In this document: positions 46,191-58,788 of the stretch, piece after piece
Layout: each line of letters opens with the position of its first letter
Numbering within the stretch: position 1 is the first letter of the stretch
Assembly (NCBI GenBank): GCA_023055355.1
Contig: JALJCS010000001.1
Coordinates: 92,737,381-92,801,380 of the forward strand
Source: Agelaius tricolor
Lineage: Eukaryota; Chordata; Aves; Passeriformes; Icteridae
Length of the DNA stretch: 64,000 nt
Direction of reading: 5' to 3'
Position numbers and translations under genes: made by a program
Notes under the pieces: generated by a model
Databases searched by the model: none
Told to the model about the DNA's origin: nothing
What the model saw: only the letters and a program-made list of their open reading frames with translations

Positions 46191-49100
46191 TTTTGTCTCT
46201 TTTTCACCTGCTGTTAGTTGTAGGGTGATTAGGTCTCACCCCCTAATATCCCTCAACCTTCAGTCTTCACACCCTTCACTTTTTCCTGCCCAGTGGCTGT
46301 GGGAGAACCTGCCTGAAAACGAACCACTTTGTGCTGCATAGCCATGAAAAATTGCCAGCTTTTTAGTCCCAAGGAGGGAAATATCATATGAATACTGTCA
46401 AGGAAATCAGCAAATAGCTTCATCTTTTTTTTCTCTTTCTCATGAGCACTGAGCTAAAGGGAGTGTGAGTAGTATTTGAATTTATGTTCTTCAGCAACAG
46501 ATGGGTTTTAAGGGCTTGGTTGTTTTAAATATATTTATTCTTAAATACATGCTTGATCTCATCTGCTTTTAAAGTGCTGCCAGGAAGGCTTCTTGACAGT
46601 GCCCTCTGGAGACAGAGCGGAGAGGGAAGGAGGCTGTTGACAACATCTGTGGTATCTGGGTGGGCTTGATCTGCTAGGAGGAGTAACGTGGGGCTGGCAG
46701 GCAGCAGCTCTTCACCCTGTGCTGAGACAGTGCAAACCTGCCATGTGTAGAGCAGCCCCCATGGTCCAGCTAACAGCCTTCATTCATCTTTCTTGCACAC
46801 AATATTTCTAAGTGTTTATGGAGCTGATGTACAGCATACACCTCGTGTCTGGCTTAGACTTTGGCTCCCATGGAGCTGCTTTTGCTAGTGTCAGTTTGGC
46901 CTCAGGGTGGTGTTGAGCAGGGCATAAATCACACCCTAAGACAGTGAGACACAAGTTTCTTCATTTGTCTAGTGGCTGGAGATAAGAAGTCTAAAACCAG
47001 AGTTTTTTCAGCCTGTGTGGTTCTGCAGGTTTGTTTCTTTTCCAGCTCTTTCAGAGGAGATGAATATTAGGATGATGGGCATAACGCACTGTCAAAGGAG
47101 AAAATCCTAAAAGCTCATGTCCCATACTAGACCTCACTCCCCATAACCTATTCCTATGCCATGGTTGTCTCACTGGGAAGGAGACCTCACCATACAACCA
47201 GTGTTGCTGATGAAAACATGACTCTGATTGACCAGGATGACCTTTTATTTCAGTTGGGTGCTCAGAATCTTGGTGCTTTAGGCAGGAATGGAACTTCCTG
47301 AAATAAATGAACTGAAATAATTTTCTCACTATATGGAAAAAAAGTATTGATTTCTGAACTTTATTCACATTTATTCTTCAAACAGATGTTTTTGTACAGC
47401 TTAGGCTATCTCCTTTTCTTCACCTTTTTTGCTTTCAGACAGCAACATTTCCTTTAATAATATTTTCCTAAAACCTTTGGCTTTTCAAAGGAAGGTCTGC
47501 TTCATCCAGCCTGTTGCCAAGAAAAAATGCTTAAGAAGTCCCTTGTAATAAGCTCTATTCCCTTTCTTTTAACACATCAGTGGGTCTAGAGCATGAATTC
47601 TCCGGGGACCAGCGCTCTATAAATACCTTTGATGGATAAATTACAAACTGCCACACACTAGAGCAGGTTTTACTTGTGTTGTGAAGTGAAGGGCAAGGGA
47701 GCTAACCAAAATAAGCACAGGGTTGCTGGTGGAATGGAATTTATCATGAGGACTTGGTTTGCCAACCGTTCTCACAGCTATTTTCTTTACCTAAGCACAG
47801 GAACAGAAATACAATAATTACTGTTGGTAAACGCCATTTCACACTGCTGACTACTGCACTTTCCAAGGACTCTCGTTACTCCACAGTCATCGCCAGTTTT
47901 GACAAATTACATCTGATTAATGAAAACAATATTTCTAAATCAACCATACCTCCTGAAAAGTCACCTCCTTGGTAGGGAAGAAGCATGAAGGGGAATTTCA
48001 GTGGGGTTTCTCAGAACTGTGGAGATCCCAGGTGTGCTGCCTGTGGTATCAGCAGTCATCAAATATCCCGAAAAGGGGCACTGATTGAAACGAGCAGAAT
48101 GGTGTAAAACAGATGCAGGAAAGGCTGCTGTGAAAACAGGTGGTGAAATTCTGGAGCTTGACACCACTGGACATGAATGAGGACATGTCAGCAGTTTGAA
48201 AAAGGGATTAAACACATCTGTGTCCAACAAGCACATAAACAGAAACTGGCAGGAATATGCAGTTAATCTAGTAAAAGTAAAGTATGAGAAAGTGTTGAGG
48301 CTCCTGTGCTCCCACTAATAACCTCTTTACTGTCACCACTGAGATCAGTATTGGGTGGGACTCTCTGTTGTCTAACCCAGCAACACATTATTGCCCCTAA
48401 AAACTGGAAAACACAAAAATGCTTCTTCTGCCATAGATGCCAGCACAGAAACTTTGGTATGTTCCCCTGGATTGGAGGGTGGAGGGAATGGGACAGCCAC
48501 GATTAAGGCTGACCTTAGTCAGAAAGTACACAAGGTAGAAAAAAATCCCTTCCAAAAATGTAGGGGATTATTCTGAAATTCAGCTGTTTACCTGTATGCA
48601 CTATTGTTTCATGTTTCTACAGCTTAGAGTTATTTTATTAAATTTTTGCTGTTGCTGTTTTCATTTTGCCTATATCTTCAGATGTTCAGGGAATACAGCT
48701 GGTGAAGAAACCCAGTGAGGCAGTTTGAATTTAGGTGTCCAAATTTGCCTGGAATACTTTTCAGTTGCCTTCATCTATACCAGGATCTGTTTCTTTCTCT
48801 TCCCTTTCTTGGAAGTCTTTGGGGATCCAACAATGGCCAGAAGACACAAATATAATTGTAAGAAATCTTTTGTTTACAGCTCTCTTCCCTCTGCTTAGAC
48901 CTGTTCTCAGTGGGAGGTTTAATCTAGTTAACACTTTTTGCTGAGAAAAGCGCATTTTTAGGTTTTTCTTTAATTTTAAAGTAAGTTTACATCCTCTTCT
49001 TGCTGAATTGAAAGCACAGGCTTTGTTCCTTCCATGTCATTCATCACAGCCCTAACAGGGAGAGACTGAAGACAGGTTCCACTGGGAGACATCTGTGCAA

Positions 49101-52100
49101 ACATTACTGCTGCCTTTCTATCCATCAGGTTTTAATCTGGACCACTGCATTTTTCATTTTTCCTTCATTCCTGTGCTTCTCAGAGCCTGTGCAGCAAGCT
49201 CTGGTTTCCTTATTTATGCTCATTATAAACTGCCCAGAAGCTGCTGTCATTGACTGAGACCCCACTGTGGGAGAGGAAGGAGACAGCTGCCATCTCCAAA
49301 GCTGTTTTGGGGGGGACTTGAAAGCATTTGTGCCTTCAAAACCCCAAGAATGAAACCAAAGTCCAAGTCATCCATACAGCTGTCCAAGTCATAAAAAGCA
49401 TTTCAGGGTAAGTTAGGGCTCATCCCATAGAGTGGTTACTGAAGGGAAAATGCAGCAGGCCCTTGTTGTGGGAAAAGGGGTTAAGTCCAACTGTCTGACT
49501 TAAGATACATTTATAAAGTGTTTTCAGTATTTTATTTATTCATCTATCTAACAATTTAATACTAATAATAGAGCTTAGAGGCAGAAGTGAAGAATAGGTC
49601 CTAGTGTGTTAGTTTATCTGTCAAAACCCAATAATCTGCAGAGACAGAGATTTCCTCAGAAATATGCAGTTTTCTTGTGGCAGTGTCCAAGCATTGAATT
49701 TTATGGAATTCAAACTGAAAGCTCTATTCATAAGTTCTTGAATTATCAGAAATGTTGATGCTCTCAATTTGCATTAACTTCAAGAACTTCAACATCTTTC
49801 AGGAAAAAAACCCAAGAATGCTACTTAGATTTCTAACTTGTCATCTGAACTCATGCACCAAATTCTCAGAAACTCCCAAAATTATGCCTTCAGCACACAG
49901 AGCTGAGAACTTTTTCTCTCCTCTTGCTGACAGAGGTTTTACAATTCTGATTTATTCTGAGCTTTATTCTCTGTACTTTTTAGTCTTTAATAGAGTCTCA
50001 TATTGTAATCACAGCTGAAATCTGCAGATTATGCTGTGACAATAAATTATTCAGATGGGCTACTTAGACTTCATTTTACCAAAATGGTTCCATCTCTATC
50101 AATGATTGACAGTTATTTCTGAGCATTATTTAGCCTTTCACATCACAAATCAGGACCCCTGCTTATTGCCAGCTCCAGCTTCTGGTGCCAGATTCCCATC
50201 TGGCATTGTAACGGGGAGTATTTGAGTAGGACATGCTGCCTTTTTTTAGTATCAAATCCATAAGGCTCACAATGAAAAAACAGCTTCTTTTATCTACTGA
50301 GCTCAAGCTTATGTATTCTGTAAATCATTTTAACTTCTCAAATGTCAAGATGACTTTAATAGTCCTAATTGAATGGAAAACTGTGCTGAAACTCAGATGT
50401 TGAGTTGGAACTCTCAATGAGGTAAAAAGCATCTTTTTCAATAGCCCCTCTATTAAGAAAAGAAAGTTAAGCACTATGTTGTATAGACATTTCCATCATG
50501 TTCCTCCCTGCACAGTAATTAGCTCTGCTCCTGCTGTGCCATCCAGCTGGGGCTCTGGGGGATGACAGGGCTCTCTAACAAAGTGTGAGGATCCACACCA
50601 GCCACCAGCACCTGTCATGCCCTACCAAGCCCTTTTGGCAGACGCAGGCTCTTGTCAGCTCTCAAATCTCTGATGAGGAGCACAGTGTCCTGGATGACTC
50701 CCTCCTCTTGCCTGCCATGCAAGGAGCTGTCTGCTGTGCTGGCCAGGTGTGTGGTCAGGGCTTTTCTGTGCTCTGACAGGGATGTCCCTCAATGAGACCT
50801 TCATGTCCCCTTGGCTGGTGGCTTGTTAGCAGCACGTGTCCCGTGCACAGCCAGCTGCTGGGCCAAGGCAGTGGCTCCTGGAGACATCAGGCTGTATGAG
50901 CAGGAATCTTGCCTCTCCAGTCTAAGCTTCATGTGCCAAGCCCCAGCTCCCTCAGCCTTTGTTGTTATCACATATATGTAACAATAAGCAAAGAAAGCAG
51001 GCAATCTCAAGAGGTATCAAAGGATCAGAAATTTCAAAGCTAATTTAGAAGTGATTGCCTAACAAACAAACAGAAAATCTCTAAGATGATTCCTCTGTGC
51101 CCTGTCTTTTATTAAACCAGATTTTGTCTTTCATGATTGAGAGAAGTCACTAAATCTTATCAATGGCATTTTTTGGTCTGCTGTCACAAAATTATCTCCC
51201 AGAATACTTTCCTCTCCCCTGATGCTGAAGCATTTTACAAGGCTTTTCTTCCTTTGAGGGATTTTTTTTTTGTACTTATTTTCCTTAGGAAATACATGAA
51301 TGCGAAAGTATCATCTTCTGCTGTCAGAAATTCATCTGTCATGTTTCAAGAGTAAATGAAACATGACATGAGGCTTTTAAAATGCATTGTATTATTGTAT
51401 CTCCTCTTTTTCTTTGGAATTGCCTCTAAAATTCAGTGTCACAAATTCTTCTCTGAGAAATCAAAGCAAGTAAATTCAGTGTTGCTGTCAAGATTTGTTT
51501 CTGCTCCTAATATTTAAATGAGATACCAGGAGAAAAAGTATTGAAACCAGCTGATTTTTCAGACAAAGTTTATGTGAATTATCAGAAAATTTTAGTTTCC
51601 CTGTCTCCATTTCCCATTCTTTCTCCTACTCACACCAAAGAAAACACCTTTGTTTTAGAGCTAGCACCTTTCTCTCCATGTGTCTGTCTTACTGGAGGAT
51701 TTCTCAATGCTTCACCCAGCTGGGTAGGGAGATCTGGATTTCTACCACCTTAGCTAAACTATTTAGTGCATAGTTGTTGTCCTGTGGCAGAGGCAGTCCC
51801 TGTTACATCCATTTCATGGCTTCTTCCAAACTCAATAATTTGTATGAGTGACATGCCCTCTGTCAACAAGTGACTGATTTAATACATGTACAGGGTTAAA
51901 CTTGAACATGAAGTGCATGGTATCAGTTTGATTACATGCATTTAATAAGTCATGTATTTAGAAGTACTAGTAAGAGTCAGAAGTTGTGAATATTTGATAT
52001 TAATGATGCTGAGAGAACAATGGCCTTGAACATCATAAATTTCTGTGTATTTAGCAGTAGAAACAGCAATTGACAGGGACATGGAATCCTAAGTATTGAG

Positions 52101-52950
52101 GCATTTAAATATATTTGTTCACAAAGCTCACATACCTAAATAAGTGGGATAGAAGTAGATTTGAAAGAAAGTTGGAATGATGAGCAAGGAGGAGAAGGAG
52201 TGGAAGGACACCTTCTATACACAAAGGTGGCTTCCCAACTATTGCTGGCTGCTGCATCCATGAAGTATAAATGTATACAGGGGCATGCACATATATATGT
52301 GTGTGAGTATGTAGTGCTACTACTGCCTATTCTTGGGCATTAAAAGGACATGAGTTAGCTGTCTTGAAGGAGTCCTGACTTGTTCTAAACAAATCAAAAG
52401 TCTAAAGTAATGCAATTTATTAAGATGAACCATACTGCCAGCTCCACCAATGCAAGCTCTGCAGTAACTTCATTGTCTGGTTCTTGCCAAGTGAGGAAAG
52501 CATAGTTGTTGTGTCATACTGTACTCCATTCATTCTGCAACCTGATATAAACAAGCTCATGTTCAGCATTATCCCAAGCAGACCACAGATTTGCCCTTTG
52601 TTTGACCATCTGTTATGTTTGCAGTTCCTAGAGAACAAATTCTAATTATAGGATGTAAGTCTTTGTGGATATAGCCTTAGATGGCTGGAATAAGAGGCCT
52701 TACTCTATTAAAAAAGGTTTTCAGTTTTCAGATTTAAAGCTGTGTCAGGTCTCTGACCTAAAACTGTGTCATTATTAGAGTCACTGAATGACTAATTGCT
52801 GTGCACCAGGACTTTGATAAGTGGTATGTTTTATCCAGTTCTGAAGAGGGATACTGAGGGTGCTGAACAGAAAAGGGGCAAACAGGGGTCTGATTCTTGC
52901 TCATATTAGGCCCTATCAGTCTGTGGAGGAGCATATGGTTAAAAAGATCA
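46191..52950. other. Unique DNA, no gene recognised
   Basis: No repeat family or trusted exon. A TATAAATA box (47618-47625) downstream of a CpG-bearing CCGGGGACCAGCGCTC is noted in the findings. A strong plus-strand acceptor-like tract (CTCTCCTCTTGCTGACAG, ending 49934) has no donor or extended frame after it. GC-richer DNA at 50500-50960 has no codon bias. Confidence 0.45.
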
Positions 52951-52957
52951 GAAAATT

Positions 52958-53067
52958 GATATTATTTATGGTAGAAGTTATTTATTATTCATATTATCAT
53001 TAATAAGAATTAATTATTTATTATTTATAGTATTAATTATTTCTATTAATTTATATTTAAAATTTCC
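52958..53067. repeat. A/T-rich (TTA/ATT) low-complexity tract
   Basis: Over 100 bases composed almost only of A and T in ATT, TTA and TTTA words. Decayed trinucleotide or tetranucleotide repeat. Confidence 0.85.
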
Positions 53068-55440
53068 AGAGAAATAAGATGTGTCATGATAGATCCATTT
53101 TTTGCACAAGCACAAGTTAAAATCTTCATGTATCATAATGCAATATTTCAGAGTTAAGGAAGAACAAGTTAACTGGGATGCTTTCCCTTACTATTTGATA
53201 GTGCAGCCTTATAGCCATCTAGAATTTTTACAAATTCACTGTGAAAATTTCAGTGGCCTTGTTCTGCTAATCAGATGTTGGCATTTAATTTCCTGAACTA
53301 CCTGCAGTCTGCTTCTGGTTGCTGTGAGTAGGGTCCTTAGAGTGCAAACGAGTCCTTTCTAATGAAAGCTGCCCAGGGAGCACTGCCACAGGGATGATTT
53401 CCACACCTGGGAGCAGCTTCAGACCCTGCACATGCACAGCCAGCCAGCACTGCCCTGTAGCTCTGCCAGTAGCTCCCATCCAGCACAGAAAATGATTTGG
53501 GATCTGTTTAGCCAATAAATATTCTTTGGTGAGTGAGCTGATTCAGCTGTGCAGGTGACTGTAAACACCTCTTGTACCCTCACTTTCTTGGCTCTTGCTT
53601 GTTATTGGCAATATCAACGAGCCACCTTCCTCCCTCCTCATTTATTCCCTGGCAATAGGACTTAACGAGGACAAGGACTCCCTTAATCATTCCTAACCTG
53701 GGGAGACCATTGTAGAAATCAACTGGAGTGTGGGACTGTCCTTGCTGAGTGCTTTCCTGGGGAAAGGTTAGTACTAATAGGTATGTTTCCACATTTTTTT
53801 AAAGCATCAATCAGGTTCAAGCATTTTCTGGCCACCAGGAGATGTGATGATGAATCTCTGCTGCCATGGTCAAGGCAGGCAATAGAAGTGTCAGCCACAC
53901 ACCAAACTCACTGCTCCTCATGTGACAGAGAAGAAATTATACTGGAGGAAAGATGATGCCTTGAGAAAAGTAGACTTCTTATTTCAACAAATATTTGAAG
54001 ATTTTTAGAATATGACCAGTGTTTAATTTGTTCTTTGATGGCACATTGCCTAAAAGTTGTGATCCCCTATTCTTTATTTGCTGGCAACTACAAGTGATAC
54101 CAACTTCCCATGCTGCCATCCCCCGAAGTCTGGTCCTGGTGGTGACACCTGCTGCCTGCTTTGGCCAAGTGGAGCCCACCTTGCTGCGAGGCTCACCTTT
54201 ATTTTCCATAGGATTAAAAGGAGGACTGGTGCCACTGATATATTAGGAATAAAGTCCTTTGGAGGCTGATGATGGCAGTATGGAATTCAGCAGATTCACT
54301 CTGGGGGAAAAGCCGCAAGAAAAGTGGTTTCAGCGAGTGCTGCTAAGCTGGGTTTGAGCTGCAAAGCCCCTTTGGGGGCTGGAGCTTTCCTAGAGTCTCA
54401 CCACAGAGGAGATGGGTCATGGGGAGCCCAGGGGATTTGTTTTAAAAAGTCCATCTTGACACCTGTCCCTCACACTCATGGCACTTTCCTGACCCATTGA
54501 AGAGTCATCTTTGGCCACTGCTGGAGCTGCATGCTAAAGGGCTGTCAGTTTGTATGATGCTTATGAGGTTGTTTTTATGCCTATATTATTACATTGTCAT
54601 TCCTGCAAGCTGGAAATGATTCTGTCTTAAGTTAAATGGCATCTGCTGATGGCTCTTGTAGAATGCCAAATATCTGAGAAGAAGGAGGTAGTTTTTTTCT
54701 GATGACTTATACCTTCTTTAACAGGTATACCTATCTTGTTTAGCAGATTTACAGGATTGAAGAAAGGAAAAGAGGTTACAAATCATAGCAATAGCTACAT
54801 ACCCTCAAATTTCAGCTTTATACACATCTGTCAGGCATCTTGTGTGCTGAAATGCCTCACTGGCACACATATATTTAGAAAGTTGGTAATATGTTGCTAA
54901 AGCTTTCTGGTGCTACTCAGATTTCAGAGCAGATTCCATCCCTCAAATAGATAAGAAGGGGAAAAACAGGGAAACTACAAAAAGATTTGAAAGCTGCTCA
55001 AGACCTTGGTGGAGAAAGACAAGAAAGAATGTAAAATTGTTCAATGCATTTATTACTGACCTTACATTTTTATAAGGCTAGTTATTCTGTTCTGATTTCT
55101 TTTCTGTTATCAAGGGGTAGCATTAAAAATGTCACTCTTACAACACAAGAAACCAATTTTAAAAAAAGCTCCTCACATAAAATAATCTACATACCACTGA
55201 AAAGCAAGAAAAGGTGATTTAATTAAATATTTTAAAACCAATTTACCATGATTTGCAATATTATCATGCAAACAGTTTTCTTTAGTGGGTTGCTGTTGCA
55301 GTTGGAAATTTCTGTTCCAGCATTGTTCATTTTTTTGTTAAGAAAAACAATGCCTCATTTTTTTGGTGATCCTTTATACTCTCTTTTTTGTTTTCTTTTT
55401 GTAGTTTATTCTAACACAAAATAAATGGAAAATGTCACAC
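53068..55440. other. Unique DNA, no gene recognised
   Basis: A 76-codon minus-strand frame at 53285-53515 has G/C-leaning third positions but no clear splice borders. A second 76-codon minus-strand frame (53979-54209) overlaps frames on the other strand. Nothing else is seen. Confidence 0.45.
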
Positions 55441-55638
55441 CTTTCCAATAGAATCCTTTGTCATAACAGAACTTGTCTGAGAATTACTTTGGAAAAGATG
55501 GGGACAGTAGTGAATTGATGATTTGGCAACACGGCTGGTCTCACAAAATATATAGTTTAGGTTAGAATCAGAGTTTCCAGGATATTTTATCATCCAATTC
55601 CATCTTTTCCCATCAGAAACTTCCTCACAAACAGTAAC
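55441..55638 (-). CDS. Candidate internal coding exon, unidentified
   Basis: On the minus strand an acceptor (GACATTATTTCAG) opens exactly 198 bases (66 codons, phase 0 in and out) that end GGAAAG before GTGTGA. The reading begins VTVCEEVSDGKRWNWMIKYP, continues GNSDSNLNYIFCETSRVAKS, then SIHYCPHLFQSNSQTSSVMT. Four Cys and several Ser/Asn suggest an extracellular-type segment if real, but I recognise no domain. The GTGTGA donor is weak, codon bias is absent and GC is about 40%. It shares the strand of the candidate at 20965, but 34 kb separates them and no linking exons are evident. Confidence 0.25.
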
Positions 55639-58600
55639 CTGAAATAATGTCAGCATACATCGTGTTATTACTTTTTAGATTTTTCCCACCTGTCATTACA
55701 CATTCACAGTAGAAGCTGTCTGAACAGGTGTGAAAACAAAATGTCTGTGCTGTTGAGGAGCATTCTACTCCTTGAAACACATCTTGTCTCCTCTGTTGCG
55801 TGCTCCCCAGGTGTATCTAATAACATTAACAACATCATATGTCATAAAGCTGCAGTCTGACTAAATATGGCCACTGACTGGTGATCTCAACTGGTCTCAG
55901 CACTGGTCACAGTGGATTAATAAATTCACTGTGTAGTATTGAAAAAGACATGTGCAATAAATTACATTTTTTTCTGTCACTGGAGCATCCACACAAAATG
56001 TTCAGGTTAGTCCTTAATGAAAAACAGACTCCCTATTCTCTTGTTTTGATGCAAAGAACCAACAGTGAGGAGATGGACCAAGAGCAGTGGCAGAAGCACC
56101 ACAAAACGCTGGTGAGTACATGGGAAAAAAGTTCCTTCTTGGGCACATCTGTCTTGTGGATCTGAGTCTCCATTATCTAGGCCTGGGGCTTTCTGGTTTC
56201 TAACCTGTGTAAGGGCATTGTATCATGTTTGTTGGAAATGAAAGATGAAGAACAACTATTTTTTCACCGACAAATATTAAGGTTCTGCCTCATTATACCT
56301 AGTGTTTCCAAATAACAGATGATGTAGAGAGGATTGGAACACGGTGTTTTGTTTGTCCTGGTGTTAATGAGCATTTGAAATGTTGATGTGTAGGCAAATC
56401 TATTTCTCTTTTAATATTTTGCATATATATTACTATATAATGCCTTGTGGGGGGAATAGGAATTTAACATCTAAATATATTAATATTCAACAAATAGTGG
56501 TGTGTACAAAATAGAAGAAGAAATTATTTTTTCCCCTTAAAACATATCAGCCAATGTTAATTTGGCTTCATGCAAGCTATTACAATGGTTGTACTAATTC
56601 GTCTCTCTAATTTAGGGATGATAGATACTAATTTTTTCTTCAGGAAATACACAGCTCTTTGCTTGTTTTCATTTAGGTCACCTCATCATAGTTTGAAATT
56701 ATGTACCCTGGCAGAAAGGGGTTTGGTATCCCTTTCAGTTTGCCAGTGGAAGATTTCACAAGTGCCTTGAGCCAAATCAGAGTAAACCCCAAATGGAAAT
56801 AAGATGGTTTTTTTTAACATGTTGTAGTCAACCAGAGGTACATGGTGTCCTTAGCTGCTCTGGATTGCCATGGCCTGAAGTCTCTGATCAAGCCTGTGTG
56901 TTTCTCTGAAGACTGTTGCTGGTATCACTTTGTGACATTGATAATGGTGACCCAGCAGTAACTGGATTACATTCCACATCCTCATTATGAAGACCAGAAT
57001 ACATGATCCTGGAGGTTCCTTCTGCTCTCAAAATACATAAATCAATTAATTTACTGGTTTACTTAATGTGATTTAAATAAATTATGGAGATATTTCTATA
57101 TGAAAAGAGTGGGAGGGAAGGAGAGAGGTTTATGGTCAAGTGAGAATCACTAATTTGTAGGCTGGGGCTATGCTGGGGCTATTCCTTTTGCACTTGTGTG
57201 AATATGTCATGTTTTTGGTTGGACTTTGTCATCCACTGAAGTTAACTGAAGAAGTTTCACTGAGTCTGGAGCGCACTCCTGTCCTGGTGAGCAGTCATAG
57301 AAGGCTTTCATGAGCACAACAGTATTCAGTAGAAGTTTTCCTGGCATGAGTTTAGACTGTGTAATTCTGTGTACCCAATTACAAATAAGTAATACAAGAT
57401 GCTGCCACCATATGCCATCAATGTATAAAAGTGCCAAAAAGAAAGGCTTTCATCTAGCTCTGTGACTTTGGCAAAGAGCAATGAATACATGAATAGATCT
57501 CCTTCAGATAAATTATTTGGGTGAGTGTGTTTCACAGGTTACAAAATACTTTTTAAAGCATACAAGGTATATTCTTAGCTTGTTTAAAACACATTACGCA
57601 CCAAGCTTCTCCTGGTTTTATTTGCTTTGCTTCTTCCTCATTTTCTCTTGTATTGGAGTAACAACTTATCATGCAGTCTGCTTATCTTCCTCAATAATGA
57701 GATTTCAGTTTAACTCATTATGTTCCCACCATCATATTTTTCCCCTATAATACTTCTTGATTCATGTAATCCCTTCCTAAAAAGATGAAATGCTGGGATT
57801 TGTAATTGGAATAACCTTTATTTATGAGATTGTAATGGTTTCTTTCCTCTAAATTGATTTAAATCAACACAATTCAATTAATTTCTTTCTTGTGCTTCTG
57901 TCAGTTGTACTAAACCAATATTCTAATATTGCAGTAGGGTCTATAATGTTGTTTATATAATGCTGTTTCCTGTCTTGGCACAGGGGTTACTGGACTTGCA
58001 CCCTGTGCAAGATGTACCTCCCTTCTGGTACAAATGCCAGTCTGCTTCAGCTACTTATCCTCATGCCCTAGATTTGTACTTGGGCTTTTTTCCTGTTCTG
58101 GTGCATGCAAATATAGTAGTAGTCTCACTTCACTATTTGTAGACACCTACAGTTTTCATTTGGAGTATTTTGGTAAACTGGCAACTGCTTTGATATTTAC
58201 TTTAGCAGGTGGTTGGAATACAAGATTGTTCATTTAGAAGTAGACTCTCTTTTAAAATCTAACAATTTAAGTGGAGTGTGAAGTCAAGTAAACCTTGAGA
58301 TATGTGAAATACAAGAGCTCCAATGTAGAGGTTTGGTGACTGTACACAGGCACTTTTTTTTTTTTTTTTTCACAAATGGATGCTTTTGGGACTCTTTTGT
58401 TCCCTCTGGAACTTCTTTTTACAAAACCCCTAATTAAAATGAACAATTCAAGGATGACTTCAGAATATTTATATTTTTTCTGCTTATGCCTTCAACTGGA
58501 ATATAGTAGTTCTCCTCTAGAGCAATGGAAGATTATTGAAAGAGGAAAACAACTTTTCAAATAATATTAGATTGGTTTTTATTGTTTAAGTTGTTTTCAG

Positions 58601-58758
58601 GTGATACTTTTCACCAGATCTTTTGAAATCAATATTATCTTAACTTTTCTCCACCTCAGCCTAAACAACTTCCATCTGCATACACATTTTTTTACTGAGT
58701 GCAATAAAATTAATTAGATTCAGAGGAACTTTTTCTTATTCTATTTTTGACTTCTTAC
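55639..58758. other. Unique DNA with T17, no gene recognised
   Basis: A plus-strand donor (CGCTG before GTGAGTAC, 56112) closes a short open stretch reading EEMDQEQWQKHHKTL; it is discussed in the findings. T17 lies at 58354-58370. Weak CR1-tail similarity near 56995-57040 was rejected. Confidence 0.45.
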
Positions 58759-58788
58759 CTTTTCAAGATTTCTTCCATTTCAAAAATT
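58759..58788 (-). other. Candidate 30-nt microexon
   Basis: On the minus strand a pure pyrimidine tract (TTTTTCTCCTTCTTCCTGTGAG) is followed by 30 bases ending TTGAAAAG and then GTAAGA. Only one phase is open, reading IFEMEEILK plus part of a next residue. Both splice sites are strong and the size fits neuronal-type microexons, but random AT-rich DNA yields such pairs too. Confidence 0.2.

Noticed and set aside
56995..57040. Weak CR1-tail resemblance (ATGATCCTGGAGGTTCCTTC)
   Set aside because: No octamer and no further CR1 blocks on either side; too short to call.
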